Origin: Megamerina dolium
Lineage: Eukaryota > Arthropoda > Insecta > Diptera > Megamerinidae
Assembly: GCA_963854835.1 (NCBI GenBank)
Contig: OY978526.1
Location: 17,462,368 to 17,526,367, forward strand
Reading direction: 5' to 3'
DNA length: 64,000 nt
This document shows positions 36,201 to 49,450 of the stretch, piece after piece; the stretch's first letter is position 1, and each line of letters starts with the position of its first letter. The translations under genes and the position numbers were made by a program. The notes below the pieces were generated by a model. It was not told the DNA's origin, did not search any database, and saw nothing but the letters and a program-made list of their open reading frames with translations.

Positions 36201-38833
36201 AGCATCCTCAGTCCTTCGGGCATAAAATTAACTTTAGTAAAAAATGTGTTAGCTTTCACTAATAGGATTTTTAGCCCAAAAGATATTTTCCGATATGACA
36301 CTTGAGTTTGGGTACATGAGTTTTGATCCCCGATAGGGATTTTTCGTATCAAATATTTTTCAGGCCGCCGTATTTCACTTTGAAAGTGATGATAGTGGGT
36401 TCATAATTAGAAAAGTAGAATTTGGAGTTATGTCTTTATTGTAGGGCATGAGCTTCACCTTAAGTTTGTATGTGTTTACTTTTTCTTATGAAACCACATT
36501 TCATGGCATATAAATTTAAGGATAAAAATCAACTACTACAACTAGCAGAAGAATATGAATAAATATTCTTTTTCATCACGCACTGTCACAGTATTAAAGC
36601 AACAAGCAGATAGAGAATACAGAACAAAAATACCAAAAGAAGGATATACATAATGATTATAATTTCCGCTTAACACGGATGTTATTGTTGTTCAAACTGT
36701 GCAAACAATGACCGGCTGTTTTTTGAAATGAACATGAACAATACCTGATTTAGTCATCTTCTGGTTGTGGAATTCGAATTAAGATTTTCTACAAAATTTC
36801 TTCAATTGCGCAATGATATTGTATTGAATGAAAAAAAAAAAAACATTCCGCCATACCAAACAATTTTATTTTTAAATCAATAAATCGCAAACAGATATGA
36901 AAACAGACTGTATGGCTCTCACATAAAAATTTCACAACCCAACGGGTACATTAGCATAAGCTTTCTGCTACTGCTATAATATAATTTTATCAAAATACCC
37001 TTGGGCTCATCAGCTGATACTTATTGTATGGAATCATACTAACTTTTTCGTACAAAAAATTAAATCTTCTGTTTTAGATGTCCTTGCTTAGTTGGAGTTT
37101 GCTTACTATGTGCGTCCCTGAGTATACTTACAATGTTATGTTATTGTATGGTTATGAATATGTTGGCATAGTGATACGTGATGTTATTTCAACTATAGAA
37201 GAATATACTATTTATTTTGTCTTACTCTTCATATTCTTCTTTCTCATCTTTCCGATTTCTTTTTGATATCTTAACTTCTTATTTTTATATCGTGTCTTCT
37301 TCATACAATGACATAAAAGTGAAGTGAATATTCCATTGTTTTCATTTCTTATGTTATCCTTTTTCTTCTTCTTCTTCTTTTGTACTCTCTCGTATTCGCT
37401 TTGATAACCTAAACACGTACTTTGATATTCCATTCGATGTTCTATTTTGTGTAGTACGGTTTTTGTAGTTACCTTTTATTGTTGTTGTTAATTCCTTAGG
37501 AGTTGAGATGTAAGCCTACATGCCTGACAGCTTCCATTATCCATTGTCATGTATATGCGTTCGGCTTATCCAAAAATGAACCTTCTTATGTGCTAAGTGA
37601 GAATTTAGTGCATGTGCTTCACTTCGTTCTTTGAATTGACCTATAATTTGTTTGTGTCGCATTGTCTTTAGTCTTGTGTTTCGTCTAAGCTGATGACGAT
37701 GATGATAAAGATGATGATGATGATCATCACATAATATCATCACTACCTCATCCGGATGTTCGATATTTCAATATAAACGTAGCATATGAAAGTGTTTAAA
37801 TTTAATCATTTGGAAAATTAAAATCAACTAAAATGTATATCCAAATTAATCATTAGCACAACTTGTGCCATAATAATGGAGGACATACATTACATACATT
37901 TGTACTCGTAAGCATATAAATTCATAAGCATATAATCAGAGGCAACCGAGTGTGGCATCTTGATAGTGATCATTGATGCAATTGCATAAAATTGTCAAAG
38001 CTCAAAGCTCAAAGCAATTGAAAGCGGCTTTTGTGTTAAGAAATCGATTTTATATTCTTTCTTTTAAAAAATGCCATACATACAATTACAGTGAAATATA
38101 AACATAACTACAACTAGTTGAGCACGAATAATGACTGCACTACTTAGTATGTACACTAGATATTGTATTGTAAATATGCACAAAACAATAACAATAAACG
38201 TAGAAAGAATAATCATGATGAGCATTATATCACCATTGCTATAACACATTCATTGCAAATGTGGGTGAAAAAAAGAAAATGTGTGTTGACATTTTTCATT
38301 TAGCATGAGCTCACTACATTTCATTACGATTTTATACAGGGCCGAAATAAACAGTTTGAGCGCCCAGTTTGATGGTTGGTTTCTTTTTCGTCTACAGAAT
38401 ATTATTAATAATTATGAATTTCATGAAAACATAGAATTTGTCAGTTTATTTTAAGTCACTTTCATTTTATCCACTTTTCATTGAATTCATCATAACCCTG
38501 ATCGTTCATGTCCCGCCTCCTTTTTTCGAAGCGCTGTTCCCGGTCTGTCATGTGCTTGATTATTATTGCGAATATTTCCATCTCTATCATACGTTCATTA
38601 TTACTATAATAATATATCTCTCTCTAACTGTCTGCATGCATGCATATAGAATAATATAAAAAAAAGTATTTATTTATATAGCATATATTATATAAAAAAC
38701 CAAACAAACCAAAAACAACAACAATGACTAAAACAAAAACAAAATAAATGGCTGAAATTGGCAGTAGTAGTTATACTTGTGCAAAATAATATAAATACAA
38801 ATATACGCTTTTATCTTTAAATGTTTATATATT
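33251..38833. other. AT-rich non-coding DNA, no gene recognised
   Basis: Contains a GT run at 33645-33659, long T or A runs (34023-34049, 34783-34804, 36829-36843), TTC repeats near 37363-37379 and a GAT/ATG stretch at 37692-37730. DNA from 35400 to 36420 is somewhat less AT-rich, but no domain or element was recognised. Confidence 0.5.
37692..37730. repeat. Imperfect (GAT)n microsatellite
   Basis: A run of GAT/ATG units with two interruptions. Confidence 0.8.
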
Positions 38834-39420
38834 AAGGTGGGCTAAATTGTATAGAGAAAAATTCTGACTACTTGACTAAAGGAAAAAGATTGTCAGGTGT
38901 TTTTATTTTATCTTCAGATAAAGAGATTGAAATAGGACATCCATAGGATTATTTGCTGATTTTTTTGTGTTTGAAAAATCGACAAATAATCTAAGGAATC
39001 ACCACCAGATGGATGAAATATATGAGTGACTCCCATTACACTCTTTTCTTTAACATATCTTCCAAACATTCTCACCTCTATCTACACTCCTTAAAAGAAC
39101 GTCCATAGGAAATGCTCGAAAGAACATCTGAAAATTTATAAATATCCCGATTACTTAAGAGGAATCACTTCTAGAGCAGTAAAATATATGACTGACCCCC
39201 ATTAATATTTTCTCATCAATATTTCCTCTAAATCTACTTAAAGTGATTTCCACTCAATATTATCAAAAATCCACCTGAGAATAGACAATAACTGTCCAGG
39301 AATCCCACTAATTTTTCGTGTTTAATATTATCTGTGTACAACCTTGCTCTACATTTTTACTTATTAGGCATGGCTCCAATACAAAATTGATGCTTTCGTA
39401 AGTGTTATAAATATTAAAAC
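38834..39420 (+). repeat. AAGGTGG-family dispersed repeat, locus 3
   Basis: Starts TATTAAGGTGGGC, matching the start at 12070. Repeated landmarks are AAATATATGAGTGACTCCCA (39018) and AAAATATATGACTGACCCCC (39181), each followed by ATTA and a TTTCCTC/TTCCAAACATTC segment. The spacing is about 165 bp. AAATATCCCGATTACTTAAG here corresponds to ATCCCGATAACTAAG at locus 2. No right terminal repeat was found. Confidence 0.5.
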
Positions 39421-41099
39421 GTAAAATAGTCCATTTCAATAATTTCTTTTTGCTTCCTTAGAAGATAAACACTTGAAACGATACGAATTCTGTGCTATTC
39501 GCTGAGTCATATTGTAATGTGTTGCTCCAGACCCACCTTGATATACACTCGTACGTATTACTGTCAATGTTAATGTGGCATATGTGTTGTATACACAATA
39601 TAGACATAAACATACAGAGGTCCATGAAAAAGACTACAACAAATAGAAGAAGAAAACACAATAACAATAGAAGCAGTAAATAACAAAACATTATCAAAAA
39701 TATACGAGGATATAACGAAGCAGAGAATAGTTCACTAGTACACATGTGTATAAATACATAGACGACTGTGTGTATAACTAGTTGGAAATTGTATCACTTG
39801 TAATCGGTTACTGGTATGAATATAACCGATTCATTTATTAATTTATTTGATATTAAAAAAAAAAACAATCATGAAATGTATGTGTAATATTTTCATTCTT
39901 TAAAAGCATTCATACATTTTCAATTATTATATTATATTCATATTACAGTGTTCGAAAATAGTAATCTAAAAATGAAGTATTGTCTTTCTTTATGATTTTA
40001 TTGAAAATTTGACAATATCTCATTTTGTTGATTATGGCTCTATCAGTTCTATTAGGTGTGATTTTTTGTTGAATAAATCTGAACATTTCCTATTGGGTTT
40101 ATATAAAACTCGTAACTATCTGCCAAATAATATATGTACACTCAAGTAAATGTCAAATAAATAAAGGCGGCGAATTTTTAAATTAAAGTGATACTATGAA
40201 AATACACAGAAGGGATTGTGACAGGAATTGAAGGTTAAAGACCGAATCAGTAGTTTTGGTAAACCTCTTAATATTTCGTGTTGCATTGACATTGCTGCTA
40301 CGCATTTCCAACTTTTGTATTATTCACAGTATTATATGAATCAATTTATCAATACAAATATTTTCTTCTTATAAAGCTAAGTGTGTGTAAACACTCCCTT
40401 TTCTTTTAGGCGCCATTTTTTTTTTTTATTTTTATATACCGTAGTATATATGAAACATATAAATACAAATGAATATACTACTTGTTTATGTGTATAAAAA
40501 TATAATCTAACCATATGCAAAATACATTGTTGATGACAATAATGTGAAGATAGATAGATGTTGCCAGCTACATATCTACCCGTCACATAGTTAGCACGCG
40601 GTAATAAACAGAAGCTATATTGTACCGAACCCAACTCAATTTAAACGACAATTGTCATCATCATCAATGTTGAGATACAAATGCCTACAAAAATGATGTT
40701 CCTCTTGTTGTGATTGTTGTTGTTGTTGTATGTTGTTGAAAAAATATGCAAATAAACTGAAAACCATAATGGTAATGGCTTAAGTGATGCTAATAGCTTT
40801 ATATATACATTTGTATGTATGTATGTAGGAATATAAGTAATCACTTATGCATTTATACATATTGCATTACACATAAATATGTGCATATTGTAAAATTGTA
40901 AATTTGACAATAAAAAAAAAATATTTTTTTTTAATAATAAAACTGAAATACAAATAAAACATTAAAAAACGACATAAATTTCACATGTTCAAATGTGTTA
41001 AAAAGCATATAGCAGTCACAAGAGAAGATTAGATAAAATATGTTTGGAAAAATTATTTGAAAATTTTATGTAAAAAAGTTATCGACTAAAAGATATACA
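39421..41099. other. AT-rich non-coding DNA with TTG and A/T tracts
   Basis: No gene seen. TTG repeats at about 40713-40730 and A/T tracts at 40911-40935. Confidence 0.5.
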
Positions 41100-42240
41100 T
41101 TGTATATGGAATATACAGAATGACAAATGTAATTTTCTTTCGATCACATCCATTCTCACATCGATATGTTTATTGATCGAAACTATCATATATGCTGAGT
41201 TTCAGTTTGATATCTCTATATATTCTTACACAAAGAGTGAAATCATATTTTCGAAACCATAGTTTTACATGGGGAGTAAGCGTAAATTTCTTACGATATC
41301 GTCCATTTTGGAAATCATTAACTCGTAGATAAAATAATGTTGTATAGTCAGTTTCAGCTCGATTGCTTTATATTCACATATACAAACAGTGAAAAAATAT
41401 CTTAGAAAGCTTACTTTTGTATGGAGTGTTAATTGTTAATTCAATAGCTTCGTATTTACGTACGCTAAGAATGGTGATATATATTTAAAAACATACTTTT
41501 GTATGGGATGATTGCGTAATTTTCATCGGATTACATCTATTCTAACATTGGTCTGTTAGTTGCTTAAAATAATCTTATATATCGAATTTCAGCTCAATTG
41601 TGTCATATTCACGTACAGAAAGAGTAAAAGAATATGTTCGAAAACTCGCTTTTGCATGTGGTGCATATATAAGTTTTCATACGATTTGGTCCATCTCAAT
41701 TTGATATGTTTGTTGATCAAATTTAACATATGTAACGAGTTTTAGATCAATAGCTTCATTTTTACATAAGCAAAGAATGAAAATATATATATTTGAAAAT
41801 ATATTTTTGTATGTGGTGCATGTGTAGTTTTTATACGATTACATCCATTCTAACACATGTCCGTTTATTGGTCAAAATAATCTTATATATTGAATTTTAT
41901 CATGATTGTATTGTATTCAAGTACACAAAAAGTAAAAGTATATGTTTGAAAGCTTACTTTTGTATGGGGAGTAGGAGTACTTTTCATACGATTTCATCCA
42001 TTCTAGAGTTCCTTTACTTGCACATCAAAATAATTGTATGTACCGCGTTTCAGCTTCATAACTTTTTATTTAAGTTCAAAAAGTGTTTAAAACAAATGTT
42101 CGAAAACTTACTCTTATATGGGATGTAGGTGTAGTTTTAATTTAATTATACTTATTTTTGAACTTGTCTTATTTTTTGGACAAAACAATCATCTGTACCC
42201 ATTTACAGCTTCATAGCTAGAGTTATTCCAGTGGATAGAG
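41100..42240 (-). repeat. 153-bp tandem array (mini-me/DINE-like monomers), locus C
   Basis: The anchor corresponding to TTTTGTATGGGG occurs at 41263, 41415, 41497, 41650, 41805, 41958 and about 42112. Spacings are 152, 82, 153, 155, 153 and 154 bp; one monomer is deleted. Text such as CGAATTTCAGCTCAATTG between anchors repeats. The monomer matches the array at 2455-3900 in length, anchor and orientation. No core or GTCY tract was recognised at either end. Small open frames crossing it are not genes. Confidence 0.65.
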
Positions 42241-45200
42241 AGTGGCAGTCTTATTCGAGTTGATCATTTCTAGTATCCCTAATGGCCACCATTGTTATAT
42301 TTGTACAATTCTTCTTTATTTTATAAAGGAGCCTAACACTATTCGACTATTTCTGTGTTCGACTAACACTGTTTGAATATTGTAATGTAATCATTTGTTA
42401 ATTACATATGAAAAAGTTTGTCCACTAAATTTCGATTATTGAGATGATCACCTTTAAAAACGACCAATATATATTCCTCTTAATGTTTTGCATATCACAA
42501 GAAAATTGTGTTAATCTGCTTCAAATCTTATTCAAAACCATATAAAAATGCTGATTGCACTAAAAGAAACATTTAATGGAAAAACATTCATGTCAGAACT
42601 TTAATTTCGAAAATATGTTGATTTTGAAATTTCGATACATATCTTTTCACAGTACGTATTTACTGATGAATATCAGAATATATGTTTGTGAGTATATCCC
42701 CAATATTAAACTGTACTGTATTTACCAAGGCTATGACGTTATTATTATTATTAGTATTATTATTGTTATTAAGTATTGCAATTTAAGCATCGTTGACTTT
42801 TCATTTTGTTGTGATTACTTTTTCATTTTTTTTCCCCCCAAAATTGTTTTTTTTTTCTTGGCTAATTCCTTAAGGATTTATGTATAATACTTGAGTGCGT
42901 TTTCATGGCAATTGCCAAACGCAAACATAGACAGGCAAACATACATACATACATACGCACGCCACGCACTTACACATATTTGACTTTCTACTTATAATAC
43001 TGGTGAGGATGCCATTAGTATTATTTTCGTTGCGTACAATTATTGAGAATTGAGATTTTGATTGCCATCTACGTATACTATGTACATCTAAAATCATCCA
43101 GCACAAGCATCAAGAACAAGTACACATGCTGCCAACAAACATATTGAAGCAATTGCTTGGCACATACATCTAATCGTAGTACTCGTATAGTATATGTATA
43201 TGGTGTATTACAAAGACCATTAGCGTACACACACACACACACACTCATATATTTTCACACTACGCAATTTAGTTAGCTTTATTTTCTAAGTCTATTATTG
43301 ACGATGACAACAAAACACAATAATCCAATGTATGTAGATGTCTATGTGGGTAGGCTACAAATGTTCGTATACGTATATATGTTAGCACAAGCTAGTATAA
43401 TGAAACTTTATGTGGCGTATTGTTTAAATTAGGCTGAAAATGAGTTTGGAATTTTAAATGTGACATCAATGCGCGCAATTTTATATTTTCAAATGAGAGC
43501 ATATTTAAGCTGAAACTTATTGAAATTACACACACAGTGCGTTGAGTTGAATATATGTAATCAAGTGGCTTATGATGGCTAACATTAAGCTTCAACTTTT
43601 ACGTAATATATGACCAATAAGCCGCAAGTGAAACATTTTTTCATTCTTGACTGCACCAAATATTTCCTTTTTTTAATTCATTGTAATATCATATGTCGGC
43701 TCATATCATAGAGAGAGTAGCTCATAAAAATTTAATTTAATTATTTGCCATCTGATGCCATTTAAATACTCTATATGGTTAAGTTGAGGCTCGGTTGGTT
43801 GATTACGAATATGAAACACATGAGCACATTATTACAACTACAATCAGTAAGTTATATCTACGACTACATGCATAGTATACATATAATTACTATCGTATTA
43901 TGCATCCAAACCACAAACTCATATGCACACAGAGTCATTCATTTGGCCTAAAAACTTTTACTCGAATATAACACAATATCATAATTAAGTCTTAAATAAA
44001 TAATATTAATTTAATTTAACACATGAAATATTTCATTTCATATTCATACACATCTAACGACCGAGCAGACAAAAGTATATAAACACTCCCACACATACAC
44101 ATATGATATGTGGGTACTACAACATTAAATAAATAATTTCCATCATCATTATAAGCCGATAACGACATCAACACTGGGCTTAATATGCCCGTAATTACAT
44201 CGATGTTTTTGGTTATGGTTGTGTGGTTGTGCGTTGGTACATTGACATGACATGCGCGCGTGCTCTGTACAGAAGTTGCAAACTCACCTGCTTTAAATTC
44301 ACAACAAAACACATACACACACGCGCACACCGATTCCTGTTAGCTAAATTATTATCAAAGAGAAATGAATGTATTGCTTGTTGTTTCATTTCTTTCAGAC
44401 TAAATTTACTGGCTCACATTAATAATAAACACCAGCATACGCATACAATAAATATACATACAAAAATTCTGGGCAGAGAAGTTAGAGGTAGAGCAAGAGA
44501 AATGCACTATCAAAAGGTAGCAACATCAAAAGCAACGACATTAAGTCAAATTAATTAAAATACCACATTTGGCTTCCGTCTTCCGTTCATAATCGTCATT
44601 CTACACATTCATACGATATGGCGGAGCTTTTGTTAATTCACTTACTGACGTTCATAATTTCATATGATTTTATTCCACGCCGTATACATACATATGTATG
44701 CTAGTTAATGTGACATATAAATTCATTAATTTTCATCAACTCCAAAATAACTTCGCCTCAAGATTAGATGCCTTCTTTTTTTTTTTTTTTTTGCTTTTCT
44801 GTATATACATGGGTGTATACAGGATGTTTATTGTGACTCGATCATAAATTAACGATGAAAAATGAAACAAACAAAAAAAAAACTAATGGAATAAACTCCG
44901 AAAATATAACGACAAATAATAACGGTAACAAGAATCAAAATTAAACAAAAGTAAAATGTAAAACATTTTTTTTTTCAAATTTATACTACTTATGCTGGAA
45001 AGTTCAACAAACTAAATGAGTTTTAACAAAAAGCACCCAGGTATTCACACATAGACGCACTCAACGTACACAAGCACATATGTTACATATGAAAGTACAG
45101 TTAGTAAGAGTATATATGTATGCAGGAATCTACATAGAAACCCAATTGGAATTTGTATCCTCGACGAAAGCGTCATTAACTTTGAAACACAACAAAAACA

Positions 45201-47077
45201 AATAATATAACCGAATATTATAATATAATAATATGACCAATATTATATATTCCTGGCCCTTAAATATCTCTCAGGACTAAATGAAACTGGTCATTGAAGC
45301 ATCATTGATATTCCACAAATTGCTTCCAAATTGATTTCATTCCCCAATGAATCAATTTCCCACTGGGCATGTATATGTGCCCATATAGAATTTACTGCTC
45401 TTTTATATTTTAGTTAATAAACGCGCTTCCACTAAAACCATCCATATACGCTACAAGGAAATGAAAGGGGAATAGAACTCTTTGCTTTTTTTTTTTTTTT
45501 GTTGCTCCTTTGATATTTCATGTGAAATGTTCAGAAACAGTTATTAACTGGAATATTAAATGAAATGATATTGTTTTGTTAATTTTCTCCATCTAGTTAC
45601 ATATGCACCCGATATTAGAGTGTGTTAAATTTTTCGGAAGGAAAAAAAAATTGCTAGAATATAAAGAAAATTCTACGATTATTATTGATTAATTATGTCA
45701 TTAAAATCATGGCTCTAAATGAAATGATTAACCTTCAAAAAAATCCAAGATTAATATCTGTTAGCATATAACTCAGCAGTACAATGTGCAATAAATGTAG
45801 GTGAAGATGATATTTGGGTCAATTGCATGTTGGACGATCTATCCAAAAATGATCATTTGATTATACTTAACTGTCTCAAACTCTCTTTCTCTCTTCGTGA
45901 TTAATGTAAAGGAACCTACAAGAGTTATTTGAAGCTCGAACATGTTTCAAAAAATGTGTAATCCGGCTTCGGTCGAATGGGCCGAATGAGCCTTAGCTGG
46001 ACCAATGAGCCTTACTAACTTATACGCACTTATCTACCTACCTAACTATCTACCAAACTACCCAACAAAAAACTCAGATATTTAAATATGTTTTTTTCTT
46101 TTTTCATGAATTCACATATTCACTTTACCCTTAAAATGTACGATTAATTCATTTGACACATTCTAATATATTAAACATATTCTCATACATGTACTTACAC
46201 TGTGTTTGCACAAGTTCATCAAATCACAAGAGTAAACATCAGAAATTATGAGAAGTGCAAAAAGCTTTTTTAAATCCATTTTGTGAAGATGTTTAAAAAA
46301 AAAATTATTTTTTTACGACAACATTCTATACGTACTTAATGATAGCATAAATTGTTTATGGATGAAAATGAAAATGATAATGTGCATAAAAGTGTACTTA
46401 TCTGGAAATGTATAAAAAATTTTCAAAATTAATATCAAGTACTCGTACATTAACAAAACTCTTTTAAAATTACACTTAAACAATTTGATTGGGTGAGAGT
46501 GATACTGCGCATCAAAGCAGAACGTGCTAAAGGTCAAATTATACACATTATATTATCTAGTTAATTTCGAATTCATAGTTGTATCAGTAAAATATACATA
46601 TTTACTTTTAGTTGCTTATACATAAATTTATTTTGGATACGTGACATTAATGCGTAACTGATTTATTATATGTGTAAGTGTGTGTTTGTATTTTCGATAT
46701 CTTTTTCAAGGATAATAACAAGAGTGTACATCGTTTTTTAATATATATCTCCTTATACTTGCTGAAACAAGACATCTTTGAGAATAAGTATTTATAAGAT
46801 GGCAAAAATATGGTAAATACTTTTAAGACAACCGATATCTTGAAGTTCTGAGAGATTTACCAATGAAGCCATAAAAACTTGAACAACTCATTTTGACTGC
46901 TAAATTTTTTATAAACTATGGTCGTGGTGAATTATTACTTGGTTGCATTTTCCATATATTGATGATGATTAAGTACACTTCTCTCTAATAATTTACCCTC
47001 TGACTTATGATCCATGGACACTAATATAGCCACAAAATGTCCTAGGGATCCATTTTACTTTCGGTGGTGAGCCTTAT
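42241..47077. other. AT-rich non-coding DNA, no gene recognised
   Basis: Contains ATT repeats near 42741-42773, CATA repeats near 42940-42957, a CA run at 43228-43243, T runs near 44777-44793 and 45486-45500, and ACAC tracts near 44311-44330. No domain is visible in any of the short frames. Confidence 0.55.
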
Positions 47078-47212
47078 TATACCCTGCATAATGCAATATG
47101 CATGGTATATTCATTTCGGTCAGATGTTTGTGTCCACTTGAAAGAATCTCCGGAGATATAGACATGGATATATATTCGTGATCAGCGTCGATTAAATTTT
47201 CGATTTAACGAT

Positions 47213-47258
47213 GTCCGTCCGTCCGTCCGTCCGTCCGTCCGTCCGTCCGTCTGTCTGT
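47213..47258 (+). repeat. (GTCC)9(GTCT)2 tract of DINE-like copy 1
   Basis: Perfect tetranucleotide run inside the element; copy 2 has only five GTCC units at the same point. Confidence 0.95.
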
Positions 47259-47555
47259 CACCTGGCTGGTTCGCACGATAACTTGAGTAAATATTGAGCT
47301 ATTTCGATGAAATTTGGCACAAGTAATCTATGATCCAAGGGTACGGAGGGGATTGATATTGGGCATGATCGGTCAATAACCACGCCCACACCAAGCATTC
47401 AAAGCGACTAACCTCGAAATTTTCAAAATCTTTAACTTGCTATAACTCACACAATATATCACATGGGACAACAATATTTTGCACATAGAGTTATATTATA
47501 CTACTATATAACCTCACCAAAAGTGGATGAGCCACGCCTACTTTCTAGAGTAGCT

Positions 47556-48480
47556 CCCATACAAAGTGTCTGTACTTCTTTTAAATTGAAACTGCTGTAA
47601 CTTCTACAATCTTCTGTCTAGAATAACCATAATTGACACTTAGATTAACACGGTAGTCGGAAATAATATGGCAGAAAATCAGTGTGCCACAACCACTCCT
47701 TTTTGGGTCTCCCATACAAAGTGGCGGAAATTAAAAAAATGTTACCGGTTATAACTTGCAAACTATTCAGCGTAGAATAACGAGATTTAAGGTGTGGATT
47801 AGTATTGTACGAGCAACTAGGCTCACAGAAAATGGGCGCACCACGCCCAGTGTTTATCATAGCCCCCATACAAATTTTAAATTGAAACAGCTGTAACTTC
47901 GGCAATCTTCTGTCTAGAATAACCATAATTGACACTTAAATTAATATCGTAGTCGGCAAAAATCTGGCAGAAAATCAGTGTGCCACGCCCACTCCTTCAT
48001 GGGTCTCCTATACAAAGTCGAGTGAATTAAACTAAAATTTTAAGCTCCATAGCTTACAAACCATTTAGCCTAGGACAACGAGACTTAGGGTATGGATTAG
48101 TACTGTACGAGCAACTAGGCTCACGATAAGACTGGGCGCACCACGCCCAGTGTTTATCGTAGCCCCCATACAAATTTTAAATTGAAACAGCTGTAACTTA
48201 GGCAGTCTTATGTCTACAATAACCATAATTGACACTTAAATTAATATCGTAGTCGGAAATAATCTGGCGAAAAATCAGCGTACCACGCCCACTTCTTATT
48301 GGGGCTCCCATACAAAGTTTAGGAAATTAAACAAAAATGTTAACCACCATAACTTAGAAACTATTCAACTTAGGACACCAAATTTAAGGTGTGGATTAAC
48401 ATTGAAAAATTAATTGAATTTACTAGAAAGTGGTAAGCCACGCCCACTTTTTATATAGCTCCCATACTAAGCCTCGGAAT
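47556..48480 (+). repeat. Dimeric tandem array inside DINE-like copy 1
   Basis: CCCATACAAA (or one-base variants) occurs at 47556, 47711, 47865, 48007, 48165, 48307 and 48461. Spacings alternate roughly 155 and 142 bp after the first two. Longer units starting GTAGTCGG recur at 47653, 47949 and 48249 (296 and 300 bp). CCACGCCCA accompanies each anchor. Confidence 0.85.
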
Positions 48481-48665
48481 TATCTTAAAATCCTTTTATT
48501 TCGTCAAAGTCAACCATATTTCGGGTGTAAATTAGTAGTATATGCAAAAATTGTTTCTCGAAAAGTGGAAATAAAAGAAAAGTTGGATATTCGAGTAAAC
48601 TTTTTATATATAAATCTACATATGCAGGGTATAGTTTGGTCGGCCCCAGCCGACTGTAAGGAGAT

Positions 48666-48769
48666 TTTTTTATCTTTACTTTATTCGAAATTATTCTATT
48701 GTACATCAACTGAGCTATATTTGTTTATAAATAGTTAATTATGGCTACATGAATTAAGGCGGAATGAAT
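48666..48769. other. Junction DNA between DINE-like copy 1 and motif repeat
   Basis: Short AT-rich stretch. GGCTACATGAATTAAGGCGG near 48741 resembles CGACTACATAAATTGAGGTC near 54526, downstream of copy 2. Confidence 0.5.
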
Positions 48770-49450
48770 TAATGTCAACAAATTTGTAAAATAATATCGT
48801 AAACATTATTAGTACTTTTTCGGCATTATTGCAAATAAAAATTGTAAGAATGTCAAACAAAAATATATGGAATTTGATTTTCAACATTATTCCATAAATT
48901 CTTGCAATAATGTTTCGACATTATTAGTAATTATTAGTATTAGTAATTATATTAGTATTAGGTAAAAGTGTTTTTAAGTAATCGACGCAGGCAAAGGAAT
49001 TTTAGAAAAATTAATTGGTGGTACCATACACACATACATACATGTATCCATAGTAAAAATCGATTATGTAGGCATATTTACAGCAGAAAATTTGCCTTGA
49101 TCCCGATACATATTGCTTTCTCGCCATTGTTGCAGGAAAAAGTTTAATTAACACCGAACAAAGAATGTATGAATTTCTAAAATTATTATAGACTTACTTT
49201 TTTTTAATAATGTTGAAACAAAATGTAAGCAAATTTATATTCACATTAAAAAAAAAAAAATTCGACATTATTGCAAACATTTTCCAACACTAACTTATTC
49301 AAGATGACCTTCATAGATTTCACAATATTGCCTTTGACATTATTGCGTACTTCATAGCAATAATGTCGAAATTTTTCTCCACATTCAAATTAAATTTCGT
49401 TATTATTGGCATTTTTCGCCACCAACTTGTTCACCAATATTGCAGTACAC
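48770..49450. repeat. CGACATTATTGC-motif repeat family, locus 2
   Basis: Motif copies in both orientations, including CGGCATTATTGCAAAT (48819), GCAATAATGTTTCGACATTA (about 48904), CGACATTATTGCAAACAT (49261) and GCAATAATGTCGAAATTT (about 49358). It follows DINE-like copy 1 directly. Confidence 0.55.

Larger units (their letters stand above)
47078..48665 (+). mobile_element. DINE-like (mini-me/Helitron-type) non-autonomous element, copy 1
   Basis: Exact 13-bp subterminal inverted repeats TATACCCTGCATA lie at 47078-47090 and, inverted, at 48621-48633. A perfect hairpin GTCGGCCCCAGCCGAC (48639-48654) follows just before the 3' end (TGTAAGGAG then a T run). The left end is itself nearly palindromic (47079-47108). 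A conserved core with ATATATTCGTGATCAGCGTC leads into nine GTCC and two GTCT units (47213-47258), the mini-me signature. The interior is a dimeric tandem repeat. No protein is encoded. In the DINE-1 group, movement depends on Helitron proteins supplied elsewhere. Confidence 0.82.

Noticed and set aside
35400..36420. Mixed-composition stretch that might be an old transposon
   Set aside because: No frame, terminal repeat or internal repeat could be recognised.
44290..44342. Minus-strand segment with CTAACAG acceptor and GCAG/GTGAGT donor
   Set aside because: Only about 50 nt, mostly a GT microsatellite, with no recognisable peptide. Splice-site matches of this quality occur by chance.
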